Below, one piece after another: positions 6,538 to 13,395 of a stretch of DNA of 13,395 nt. Numbering within the stretch: position 1 is the first letter of the stretch; every line of letters starts with the position of its first letter. The translations under genes and the position numbers were made by a program. The notes under the pieces were generated by a model that was given only the letters and a program-made list of their open reading frames with translations, was not told the DNA's origin and searched no databases. The stretch is from an uncultured Collinsella sp. (GTDB lineage Bacteria > Actinomycetota > Coriobacteriia > Coriobacteriales > Coriobacteriaceae), in contig USEK01000023.1 of assembly GCA_900553705.1 (NCBI GenBank), positions 1 through 13,395 on the forward strand, in the 5' to 3' direction.

Positions 6538-6566
6538 GGGGCGAGCGGTAGAACGCTCGCCCTTTG
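6538..6566 (+). terminator. Intrinsic terminator after the VanZ-like gene
   Basis: A perfect 9-bp stem (6539-6547 with 6554-6562) and 6-base loop is followed by TTT. The upstream stretch 6458-6537 contains nothing else I can assign. Confidence 0.65.
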
Positions 6567-6577
6567 TGCGCCACGAT

Positions 6578-6594
6578 GCGGCACAATGTACCGC
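6578..6594. promoter_or_regulatory. 17-bp dyad, candidate operator of the mur cluster
   Basis: The sequence reads GCGG-n-ACA-n-TGT-n-CCGC with perfect symmetry about base 6586. A second interrupted dyad, GTACCG (6588-6593) with CGGTAC (6611-6616), overlaps it. A third, ACGAA-n3-TTCGT, lies at 6615-6627. All are in the 96 bases between a terminator and the murR gene, where an autoregulated RpiR-type repressor would bind. Confidence 0.5.
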
Positions 6595-6648
6595 AAAAGC
6601 TGTTTGTATACGGTACGAATCGTTCGTTGGTCTTTAATTCTTCTCAAC

Positions 6649-6653
6649 GGAGG
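6649..6653 (+). promoter_or_regulatory. Ribosome binding site that decides the murR start
   Basis: GGAGG at 6649-6653 overlaps the first base of an in-frame GTG at 6653, so that GTG cannot be the start. The ATG at 6662 has the correct eight-base spacing. Confidence 0.8.
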
Positions 6654-6661
6654 TGTTTGAG

Positions 6662-7513
6662 ATGGCAAACGGATTGCTTTTGCGGCTTCGCGAGCGTGAG
6701 CTCAGCGCGAGCCCGGCGGAACGCAATGTCATCGCATATGTAAGCGCTCATCCGCACGAGGTGGTCGGGCTGTCCGTCCGCGGTCTTGCCGATGTCACGT
6801 TCTCCTCGCCCTCGAGCATTTTGCGCTTTTGCAAGCGTTTGGGTTTTGCGGGCTACAAGGAGTTCCAGCGCGAACTGATTGCCGAGCTGGCGCTCTTAGG
6901 TGACAAGAAAGACGTTGCCCTCGAGGACATCTCCATGGATGACAGCGTCGAACGTATCGTGGGGAAGGTGATGAAAAGCAACGTGCGAACGATCGAGGCG
7001 ACGGCGCGAACGCTCGATTACACCGTCTTGGAGCGATGCGCGGCCCGTCTTAAGCGGGCACGCGCGGTCAATCTGTTCGGTATTGGTGCCTCTCGTTTGG
7101 TCGCACACGATCTGGCGCAAAAGCTCATGCGTGTCGACAAAGAGTGCCATCTGTACGACGACTGGCATGATCAGCTCTTGTGTGCCAAGAACATGCATGA
7201 GGGCGATATGGCAATCGCCTTTAGCTACTCGGGCTTGACGCAAGAGGTGCTGGACTGCACCGCCGAGGCTCAACGTCACAACTGTCCCGTCGTGGCCGTT
7301 ACCAAAGTAGATGGATCATCCAAGCTTGCCACCATGGCCGATGCCGTGCTCGGCGTCGCTGCGAGTGAACCCTTGGTCCGCAGCGGTGCCATGGCTTCGC
7401 GTATGGCCCAGCTTATGGTTGTCGATGCCCTGTACGCTGCTTACGTTGCCAGCGACTACGAACGGGCGACGCATGTCATTAAGCAAAACTACATCGAGAA
7501 ACAGGAAAGATGA
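6662..7513 (+). CDS. murR: MurR/RpiR-family transcriptional regulator with SIS domain
   Basis: DNA-binding regulator of 283 residues. The N-terminal RpiR helix-turn-helix is at about 36-72 (LSVRGLADVTFSSPSSILRF). The C-terminal SIS sugar-phosphate-binding domain is at about 128-260, with GIGASRLVAHDLAQKL (140-155) and the phosphate-loop-like SYSGLTQE (188-195). In E. coli, MurR represses murQP and responds to MurNAc-6-phosphate. Position directly before murQ, ten bases away, suggests the same ligand here, but RpiR regulators of other sugars look alike, so the symbol rests on context. Unlike the divergent E. coli arrangement, the regulator here is the first gene of a co-directional operon, so it likely controls itself through the dyads at 6578-6627. 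Confidence 0.87.
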   Translation: MANGLLLRLRERELSASPAERNVIAYVSAHPHEVVGLSVRGLADVTFSSPSSILRFCKRLGFAGYKEFQRELIAELALLGDKKDVALEDISMDDSVERIVGKVMKSNVRTIEATARTLDYTVLERCAARLKRARAVNLFGIGASRLVAHDLAQKLMRVDKECHLYDDWHDQLLCAKNMHEGDMAIAFSYSGLTQEVLDCTAEAQRHNCPVVAVTKVDGSSKLATMADAVLGVAASEPLVRSGAMASRMAQLMVVDALYAAYVASDYERATHVIKQNYIEKQER

Positions 7514-7523
7514 GGTGAATGAA

Positions 7524-8447
<924 letters not shown>

Positions 8448-8504
8448 GTGCGCGGCGTGAGCTGATATGACATCCAAACGAGATACCCAATACAAGGAGG
8501 AGTA

Positions 8505-9935
8505 ATGACGAACAAAGAGCTGGCTCAAAAGCTGCTGGACCTTCTGGGCGGTAAAGACAACGTGCTGGCAAACGCGGCGTGCATGACGCGCCTGCGCGTG
8601 ACCGTCAAAGACACGGGCAGCGTCGACACGGAGGGCATTAAGGCACTCGACGGCGTGATGGGCCTGGTCGAGGACGACACGATGCAGATCGTGTTGGGTC
8701 CGGGCAAGGTGAATAAGGTGCTCGAGGAGTTCTCCAAGCTCACCGGCCTTGCGAAAGGCGTTGCTGACGAGAGCGTGGTTGACGCTGCGGCCACGAACAA
8801 GGCCGCGCAGAAGGCCAAGTACGAGTCCAAGCCGGTTCAGGCCTTCCTCAAGAAGATTTCCAATGTCTTCGTCGCCCTGCTTCCCGGCATCATTGCGGCT
8901 GGCCTCATCAACGGTATCTGCAACGTCATTAACGTATCGACGGCAGGCGCGCTTGCAGGCGAGTGGTGGTACCAGGGCATTCGTTCCATGGGATGGGCCC
9001 TGTTTGCCTATCTGCCCATCTTGGTGGGCTATAACGCGGCACGTGAGTTTGGTGGCTCCGCTGCGCTGGGCGGCATCGCCGGCATGATGTGTATCGCCAA
9101 CAGTGCCATGCCCCTGCTTGCGCCTGGCGCGGCTGATCCTGCCACTGCCATTCTGCTGCCGCTCACCAATGCGCAGTACAACCCCGCAGCGGGCGGCATG
9201 ATCGCGGCTCTCATCGCTGGTGCATTTTTTGCCTGGATGGAGCGTCAGATTCGCAAGATTATGCCCAACGCACTCGACACGTTCCTGTCCCCGCTGCTGG
9301 TGCTCATCATCGGCGCCTTTGCTCTGATGCTCGTCATCCAGCCGGTTGGCGCATGGCTGACGACTGCCATCTTTAGCGTTTTGACCTTTATCTTCGAGAA
9401 GCTGGGCGTCCTGGGCGGCTATATCCTGTCGGCAGGCTTCTTGCCGCTGGTGTCCGTCGGCCTGCATCAGGCGCTCACGCCGATCCACGCTATGCTCAAC
9501 GATCCCGACGGCGCTACCAAGGGTATCAATTACCTGTTGCCCATCCTTATGATGGCTGGCGGCGGTCAGGTCGGTGCCGGTCTGGCGCTGTACTTTAAGA
9601 CCAAGAACGCCAAGCTCAAGAAGTACGTCGCCGAGTCCATTCCCGTTGGAATCCTGGGTGTGGGCGAGCCTCTGATGTATGCTGTTACGCTGCCGCTCGT
9701 TCGTCCGTTTGTGACGGCCTGCCTGGGTGCCGGATTTGGCGGCGCGCTCGCGGCGCTGCTTCACATTGGCACGGTTTCTCAGGGCGTTTCCGGTCTGTTT
9801 GGCCTGCTGATCGTTGTTCCTGGCCAGCAGCTCGGCTACGTTGCCGCTATGCTGCTTGCCTATGCCGCTGGCTTTGTCCTGACGTGGTTCTTTGGCGTCG
9901 ACGAGCAGAAGATCAACGAGTTCTTTGGCGAGTAG
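8505..9935 (+). CDS. murP: PTS EIIBC permease, likely specific for MurNAc or MurNAc-GlcNAc
   Basis: Membrane transporter that phosphorylates its sugar during uptake. Its 476 residues are close to the 474 of E. coli MurP. The EIIB domain (about 1-85) has the phosphocysteine in ACMTRLRV (C26). A charged linker (about 86-115) leads to the EIIC domain (about 116-465) with roughly ten hydrophobic segments, a conserved SVGLHQALTPIH (317-328) and GVGEPLMYAV (385-394), the equivalent of the GITEP motif. No EIIA domain is fused or adjacent, so a glucose-type EIIA from elsewhere must donate phosphate, as Crr does for E. coli MurP. AGGAGG at 8495-8500 precedes the ATG by four bases. Substrate choice rests on the murR, murQ and mupG neighbours; a sucrose- or GlcNAc-type EIIBC would look similar. 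Confidence 0.88.
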   Translation: MTNKELAQKLLDLLGGKDNVLANAACMTRLRVTVKDTGSVDTEGIKALDGVMGLVEDDTMQIVLGPGKVNKVLEEFSKLTGLAKGVADESVVDAAATNKAAQKAKYESKPVQAFLKKISNVFVALLPGIIAAGLINGICNVINVSTAGALAGEWWYQGIRSMGWALFAYLPILVGYNAAREFGGSAALGGIAGMMCIANSAMPLLAPGAADPATAILLPLTNAQYNPAAGGMIAALIAGAFFAWMERQIRKIMPNALDTFLSPLLVLIIGAFALMLVIQPVGAWLTTAIFSVLTFIFEKLGVLGGYILSAGFLPLVSVGLHQALTPIHAMLNDPDGATKGINYLLPILMMAGGGQVGAGLALYFKTKNAKLKKYVAESIPVGILGVGEPLMYAVTLPLVRPFVTACLGAGFGGALAALLHIGTVSQGVSGLFGLLIVVPGQQLGYVAAMLLAYAAGFVLTWFFGVDEQKINEFFGE

Positions 9936-10002
9936 TTTGATATCGCGAGCCGTGTTGCTCGGGGTTCGCGGCGCGCGGCAGATTTCTTGATGTTATGGTT
10001 GT

Positions 10003-10036
10003 GCCGGCGGGGCTAGCTGCTCCGCCGGCCTTTTTT
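10003..10036 (+). terminator. Strong intrinsic terminator between murP and mupG
   Basis: An 11-bp GC-rich stem (10003-10013 with 10019-10029, one G-U pair) and 5-base loop runs into CTTTTTT, ending at 10036. The AAAGGAG of mupG begins at the very next base, so no promoter fits between them. A smaller hairpin, CGAGC (9947-9951) with GCTCG (9958-9962), lies upstream. Confidence 0.88.
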
Positions 10037-10052
10037 AAAGGAGCGTTGAAGC

Positions 10053-11105
10053 GTGAAAACGGGTATTTCGATTTATCTTTCCAGCCCTCTGCAGGATATT
10101 GAGCGGACGATTGAACGTGGTGCCGCGGCAGGTGCGCGCTATGCGTTCACCTCGCTGCATATTCCCGAGGATGGGGGAGCGGCGTATGTCGATAAGGTCC
10201 GTCATGTGCTGTCGCTGCTTTCCGCCCGCGGCATTGCGCTCATTGCCGATGTGGGGCCTCGCACGTGCGATTTGCTTGGGCTTGAGCGCATCGAGGACCT
10301 GCGTGATCTGGGGTTGGAATACCTTCGTTTGGACTATGGCTTTAGCGCCCAGCGGGTCGCGGAGCTGTCCGGTGTATTTCGCATTGTGGTCAATGCATCG
10401 ACGGTGAGTTCTGATGAAATCGCATCGTGGCGTGAGGCCGGTGCCGATGTGACTCGTTTTGCCGCCTGCCACAATTTTTACCCCAAGCCTTATACCGGTT
10501 TAGCTCTGGAGGACATTGCTCGGGTGAATCTTCGTCTTGCGGCGCTTGGATTCGAAATCATGGCTTTTGTGCCGGGTGATGCTAACGTTCGCGGGCCGGT
10601 ATTCGAGGGACTGCCGACGGTCGAGGCGCAGCGCGGTCGCGCGTCAAAGGTTGCTCTCAATATGCTTGAGCTTGCACATGGCGCCGATTGCGACATTGTG
10701 TTGGTCGGCGACCCCGATCTTTCCGATGCGGGCTGGGCGCAGTTTGCTCAAGTTTCCGCCGGATACGTGGACCTGCAATGCGAGCTTGAGCCCGGTTATG
10801 CCTATGTGCGCGGGCAGATTCATCACGACCGGCCCGACTCGAGCGTCCTCATCTTTAGGTCTCAGGAGTCACGCACGAAGCTTAAGCCGGATTCCGTGCC
10901 GACGGATGCCGGAGCCGGCCTGCCGCGAAAGGTGGGGTCGATCGCTGTGAGCAATAGCGGATATGGGCGCTACGAAGGCGAGCTTGAGATTGCGCGGGTC
11001 GATCTTCCCGGTGACGAGCGCATGAACGTTGCGGGCCATATCACGCCCGAGGCAATGGAGCTGCTGCCGTTCGTCAAACGCGGATTCGGGGCACGGTTCG
11101 TTTAG
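10053..11105 (+). CDS. mupG: MupG-family 6-phospho-N-acetylmuramidase (DUF871)
   Basis: Cytoplasmic glycosidase. The S. aureus family member hydrolyses MurNAc-6-phosphate-GlcNAc into MurNAc-6-phosphate and GlcNAc. Its 350 residues match the family. The TIM barrel is at about 1-240, starting with GISIYLS (4-10), with SLHIPED (34-40), CHNFYPKPYTGL (139-150) and GPVFEGLPTVEAQR (181-194). A smaller C-terminal beta domain (about 250-350) follows and ends with the conserved-looking GHITPEAMELLPFV. The GTG start at 10053 has AAAGGAG ten bases upstream, abutting the T-tract of a terminator. Its place after murP implies that the transporter brings in the disaccharide, which MupG splits before MurQ acts. 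Freed GlcNAc would need a kinase encoded elsewhere. Confidence 0.92.
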   Translation: MKTGISIYLSSPLQDIERTIERGAAAGARYAFTSLHIPEDGGAAYVDKVRHVLSLLSARGIALIADVGPRTCDLLGLERIEDLRDLGLEYLRLDYGFSAQRVAELSGVFRIVVNASTVSSDEIASWREAGADVTRFAACHNFYPKPYTGLALEDIARVNLRLAALGFEIMAFVPGDANVRGPVFEGLPTVEAQRGRASKVALNMLELAHGADCDIVLVGDPDLSDAGWAQFAQVSAGYVDLQCELEPGYAYVRGQIHHDRPDSSVLIFRSQESRTKLKPDSVPTDAGAGLPRKVGSIAVSNSGYGRYEGELEIARVDLPGDERMNVAGHITPEAMELLPFVKRGFGARFV

Positions 11106-11119
11106 CGTGTGACCCGTGG

Positions 11120-11127
11120 GCTACAAT
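11120..11127 (+). promoter_or_regulatory. Possible -10 region of the ArsC/Spx-like gene
   Basis: GCTACAAT includes a TACAAT (11122-11127) close to the consensus -10. The -35 region is poor. A near-identical GGCTACACT precedes the VanZ-like gene at 5838-5845, which suggests a shared promoter style. Confidence 0.35.
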
Positions 11128-11197
11128 TGGCTCATCATGCGAAGGCGCCTCGTGTGGCGTGTGCCTGCGTTGGCCGATTTATATTCGGAGGATTCCC

Positions 11198-11557
11198 ATG
11201 ACCGTACTGTTTGTTGAATATCCCAAGTGCTCGACCTGTAAGAAGGCTAAGGCATGGCTGGACGGACATGGGGTAGAGTATATCGACCGCGATATCGTTT
11301 TGGACAATCCCACAGCTGATGAGCTTGCGACCTGGATTGCTCGTTCGGGGCTGCCGGTGCGGCGCTTCTTTAATTCGTCGGGCATGAAATATCGAGAGCT
11401 GGGCCTGAAGGCGCGTCTGGATGCGGGCATGACGGATCGGGAGTGCTACGAGCTGCTGGCGACCGACGGCATGCTGGTCAAGCGTCCGCTGCTGGTGGGC
11501 GATGACTTTGCGATTCCCGGCTTTAGGGAAGCGGCTTGGGCCGAGGCGTTACTGTAG
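11198..11557 (+). CDS. ArsC/Spx/YffB-family thioredoxin-fold protein
   Basis: A 119-residue cytoplasmic protein of the arsenate-reductase-like family. EYPKCSTCKKAKAWL carries a CxxC pair (C11, C14) at the start of the first helix, as in Spx and several ArsC-like proteins. The C-terminal VKRPLLVGDD (94-103) matches the conserved RP-cis-proline segment. The members include true arsenate reductases, the RNA polymerase-binding regulator Spx and proteins of unknown role. Sequence reading alone cannot separate these, and no ars genes are nearby. The ATG at 11198 follows CGGAGGA at 11186-11192; an upstream GTG at 11159 lacks such a site. It lies 92 bases after mupG with no clear terminator between, so partial co-transcription is possible. 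Confidence 0.87.
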   Translation: MTVLFVEYPKCSTCKKAKAWLDGHGVEYIDRDIVLDNPTADELATWIARSGLPVRRFFNSSGMKYRELGLKARLDAGMTDRECYELLATDGMLVKRPLLVGDDFAIPGFREAAWAEALL

Positions 11558-11572
11558 CGGCTGCGGAAAGTG

Positions 11573-11608
11573 CGTCCCGTTTTGAGTGCTCGGGTTGGGA
11601 CGTGTTTT
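11573..11608 (+). terminator. Possible terminator of the ArsC/Spx-like gene
   Basis: CGTCCC (11573-11578) pairs with GGGACG (11597-11602) and is followed by TGTTTT. The 18-base loop makes this weak. It lies 15 bases after the stop and before the convergent gene. Confidence 0.4.
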
Positions 11609-11629
11609 CCATTGGCGGGCTCGCTCGGC

Positions 11630-12040
11630 TCAATCCTCGAGCTGTGCCCATTCGTGCGGATCGTAGACCTTTACGTGCTTGTTGGGCTTGCCGCTCCAGT
11701 ACTCCTCGTCCATAAAGGGCAGATATGCCTGAACGCCGGGGCAGATAAAGGGAATCCGCTGCTGTTGCAGTCGCTCGCGCTGGCGCTGCTCCAGGTGCGC
11801 CTCGGATATGACGGTCGGCATGCCGGACAGCTCGACGAGGCTTGCCTGGATTCGCTTAAGGTCGGGGAGTCCCGCGTGCCATGACACCCGCATGATCAAA
11901 AAGGATGCACGGCGGTATTTTGCCTGCATCACCGTGATGGCGGGGCGCAGTGTGGGATGGATTTTGTCCCGTTCGGGCCAAAGGTCAGCAGTGATCTCGA
12001 GGCCCAGGGTCTCCCATAGGTAATCAAGCTCTTCGTCCAT
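11630..12040 (-). CDS. Conserved-looking hypothetical protein, 136 aa
   Basis: I do not recognise this gene with confidence. The frame is open for 136 codons on the minus strand, opposite to its neighbours, with GAGG (12046-12049 on the plus strand) before the ATG. The protein is acidic at both ends and has a basic, Gln/Arg-rich helix (residues 80-94). This is followed by RIPFICPGVQAYLPFMDEEYW (95-115), which recalls the tail of some MarR-like winged-helix proteins; that is a weak memory, not an assignment. No membrane segment or signal peptide is seen. It contains five Trp. It is convergent with the ArsC/Spx-like gene, and the absence of a better frame on either strand supports it. Confidence 0.65.
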   Translation of the reverse strand: MDEELDYLWETLGLEITADLWPERDKIHPTLRPAITVMQAKYRRASFLIMRVSWHAGLPDLKRIQASLVELSGMPTVISEAHLEQRQRERLQQQRIPFICPGVQAYLPFMDEEYWSGKPNKHVKVYDPHEWAQLED

Positions 12041-12205
12041 GGCGCCTCGATATCTACGCGATCATTGATACCTCGATTGTGTTGCCTGGTGCTATCGTTT
12101 TCGCGGTAGAATCTGCCAACGGTTGACGGCTACCGCTCGCGGCGTTTTGTCCTTCGTGTACAGCGGTCGGCTTCACAGGTCCTTCACGGGTTGGACTAAA
12201 TTAGG

Positions 12206-12240
12206 CCAATTTGACTGAATTTCAAAAAAGTCAAAATTGG
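12206..12240. promoter_or_regulatory. Inverted repeat and A-tracts (UP-element-like) ahead of the tRNA promoter
   Basis: CCAATTTGAC (12206-12215) pairs with GTCAAAATTGG (12230-12240) with one bulged base. The runs AAAAAA (12224-12229) and AAAA (12233-12236) end a few bases before the -35 box, where an UP element would contact the RNA polymerase alpha subunits. The remaining gene-free stretch 12041-12205 shows a weak TAGAAT (12107-12112) with TTGCCT 19 bases upstream and nothing else I can assign. Confidence 0.5.
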
Positions 12241-12243
12241 GGC

Positions 12244-12272
12244 TTGCGTCACGGCGGGACTTCCCGTATATT
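12244..12272 (+). promoter_or_regulatory. Sigma-70-type promoter of the tRNA-Gln/tRNA-Glu unit
   Basis: TTGCGT (12244-12249) and TATATT (12267-12272) are separated by exactly 17 bases. Transcription would begin near 12279, about 38 bases before tRNA-Gln. Confidence 0.75.
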
Positions 12273-12316
12273 TCTTTCTTGCGCAAAGGCACAGCCGAGC
12301 GCAGCGATGCAGTCAT

Positions 12317-12390
12317 TGGGATGTCGTCTAATGGCAGGACAGCGGATTCTGGTTCCGTCAATGGGGGTTCGACTCCCTCCATCCCAGCCA
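12317..12390 (+). tRNA. tRNA-Gln (anticodon CUG)
   Basis: A 74-base cloverleaf. The acceptor stem is TGGGATG/CATCCCA, discriminator G, with an encoded CCA. The anticodon stem GCGGA/TCCGT encloses the loop TTCTGGT, giving CUG at positions 34-36. The T loop TTCGACT is present. The U1-A72 first pair and TTCTG loop are typical of tRNA-Gln. It reads CAG only, the codon favoured in GC-rich genomes. Confidence 0.96.
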
Positions 12391-12407
12391 TTGCATTTGC
12401 TACATAT

Positions 12408-12484
12408 GGCCCGTTCGTCTAGCGGTTTAGGACGCCGCCCTCTCAAGGCGGAGATCACCAGTTCGAATCTGGTACGGGCTACCA
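12408..12484 (+). tRNA. tRNA-Glu (anticodon CUC)
   Basis: A 77-base cloverleaf. The acceptor stem GGCCCGT/ACGGGCT has a G1-U72 pair, discriminator A and an encoded CCA. The anticodon stem CCGCC/GGCGG encloses CTCTCAA, giving CUC at positions 34-36. The T arm has TTCGAAT. It lies 17 bases after tRNA-Gln, with no promoter between, so both come from one precursor. Confidence 0.96.
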
Positions 12485-12494
12485 AAATTGAACG

Positions 12495-12522
12495 CCCGGG
12501 CCTCGTAAGAGACCCGGGTTTT
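12495..12522 (+). terminator. Intrinsic terminator of the tRNA unit
   Basis: CCCGGGCCTC (12495-12504) pairs with GAGACCCGGG (12509-12518) with one mismatch and a GTAA loop, followed by TTTTGTG. It lies ten bases after tRNA-Glu. Confidence 0.85.
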
Positions 12523-12581
12523 GTGTATTGACCGATGTTTAAGGCGCGCGTTGAGTCTGCCGCCCGGACCGAGGAGTTGTC

Positions 12582-13395
12582 ATGGACCTGCCCATCAGCT
12601 TGCAAGACATCACGTATGCCGAGAACTATCTGGCGCAGGGCGACCTGGCTACGGCGACGCCGCTGCTGGAGCGCCTGGTGGAGCTCGCCGAGGAGTATAT
12701 CGACGCCGAGTGCAAGACGGAGGAGAAGCGCCAATACTTTAGCTTCGATAGCAAGTTTGAGCGCTTGGCCTATCGCCGCGTGGAGAAGGATCCGCGCGAG
12801 CTCGTGCAGGTCGAGGTGCCGTTTGACCGCCTGTACTCTGATATGGCGTTTGCCTACATTCGCCAGCAGGATTATGTGAGCGCTCGTAATGCCCTGATGC
12901 AGGCTGTGCGTTGGGACCCCATGAACTGCAACTATCGCTTGGATTTGGCCGAGCTGTTCCGCGCTCTCGAGGACAAGCAGGAATGGGCATCGCTCTCGTT
13001 CTCGGTGCTGGAGCGTGCAAGCGATGGCAAGTGCGCCGCCCGCGCTTACGCCAATCTAGGTCAGTACTTCTTGGAGCCCGAGACCGAGAACATTTCGGCT
13101 GCCGTGGGCTGCGCGCGTCTGGCGCTGCGCCTGGCGCCCAACGATACGCATACGACGCGCCTGCTCAACAAGATCCATACTACCTATCCGAATGCCGCCG
13201 AGGAGAGCGACGAGCACGTGATGGGCGAGCTGGCGTTGCAGGGCGTTCCGACCTCACCTTCGGCCGAGATTGCCATCTGCCTGATTATGTGCGCGACCGA
13301 TGCTGCAAGCGACGGCGACAAGCAGGAGGCGACGCGCCTGACGGTGCGTGCTCGCGACTTGGTGGGCGAGGAAGCCTGCGCGGCGATTATCAAAC
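12582..13395 (+). CDS. TPR-like repeat protein, C-terminus cut by the contig end
   Basis: The frame runs without a stop from ATG 12582 to the last base (271 codons plus one base), so it is easily missed by stop-to-stop listing. GAGGAG at 12571-12576 lies five bases before the ATG. The product is soluble, helical and acidic. ENYLAQGDLATATPLLERLVELAEEY (about 14-39), then DMAFAYIRQQDYVSARNALMQAVRWDP (about 87-113) and similar helix pairs after it match the tetratricopeptide pattern, in which paired helices form a protein-binding scaffold. A non-repeat stretch (about 43-78) separates the first two units. There is no signal peptide or enzymatic motif. The partner and role are unknown. It follows the tRNA terminator and must have its own promoter in 12523-12581, which I cannot identify. 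Confidence 0.85.
   Translation, partial: MDLPISLQDITYAENYLAQGDLATATPLLERLVELAEEYIDAECKTEEKRQYFSFDSKFERLAYRRVEKDPRELVQVEVPFDRLYSDMAFAYIRQQDYVSARNALMQAVRWDPMNCNYRLDLAELFRALEDKQEWASLSFSVLERASDGKCAARAYANLGQYFLEPETENISAAVGCARLALRLAPNDTHTTRLLNKIHTTYPNAAEESDEHVMGELALQGVPTSPSAEIAICLIMCATDAASDGDKQEATRLTVRARDLVGEEACAAIIK

Noticed and set aside
6478..6565. A small RNA starting from GATAAT (6478-6483) and ending at the terminator
   Set aside because: No matching -35 box and no conserved structure visible; the hairpin is more simply the end of the VanZ-like transcript.
7311..7523. An N-terminal extension of MurQ from an upstream start
   Set aside because: It overlaps murR coding sequence in another frame; the ATG at 7524 has a suitable GAGG and gives the normal MurQ length.
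12249..12734. A 161-codon minus-strand frame across the tRNA genes
   Set aside because: It is antisense to two clear tRNAs, a terminator and the start of the TPR-like gene.

Overview
The window looks like one end of a contig from a GC-rich, gut-type actinobacterium. My best guess is a Coriobacteriia member close to Collinsella. This is inferred from GC-biased codon use, the gene families, a long proline/alanine-rich leader on FtsE and the style of the intergenic palindromes; no 16S or other decisive marker is present. The first 49 bases are not biological: they are an Illumina Nextera adapter with its i5 index left on the contig edge.

Layout. 50-588: a ten-codon tail of an unidentified gene, a terminator, and then about 450 bp without genes that holds three palindromic elements, one of them a 123-bp nested dyad. 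589-2716: ftsE-ftsX, overlapping, encoding the divisome ABC-type complex that activates cell wall hydrolases. 2852-4987: rnr (RNase R), insulated by terminators on both sides. 5104-5770: a small palindromic element directly in front of a lone small serine recombinase. 5876-6457: a VanZ-family membrane protein that starts at TTG. 6662-11105: murR-murQ-murP-mupG, the core of the window. 11198-11557: an ArsC/Spx-like thioredoxin-fold protein. 11630-12040, minus strand: an unrecognised 136-aa protein. 12244-12522: a promoter, tRNA-Gln(CUG), tRNA-Glu(CUC) and a terminator. 12582 to the end: a TPR-like protein whose reading frame runs off the contig.

How the genes work together. The mur cluster forms a coherent route for salvage of cell wall sugar. 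MurP would import and phosphorylate MurNAc or a MurNAc-GlcNAc disaccharide. MupG would split the phosphorylated disaccharide, and MurQ would remove the lactyl ether from MurNAc-6-phosphate to give GlcNAc-6-phosphate. The RpiR-type regulator would sense a sugar phosphate. The promoter region of murR carries a 17-bp dyad that could be its operator. A strong intrinsic terminator sits directly against the ribosome binding site of mupG, so mupG expression may depend on read-through or antitermination. MurP has no EIIA domain and must borrow one encoded elsewhere.

Nothing here is clearly a new defence or mobile system. The items most worth a second look are the nested palindromes at 166-484, the repeat-like element next to the recombinase, the mur cluster's control sites, and the disordered FtsE leader with its 66-bp in-frame repeat.
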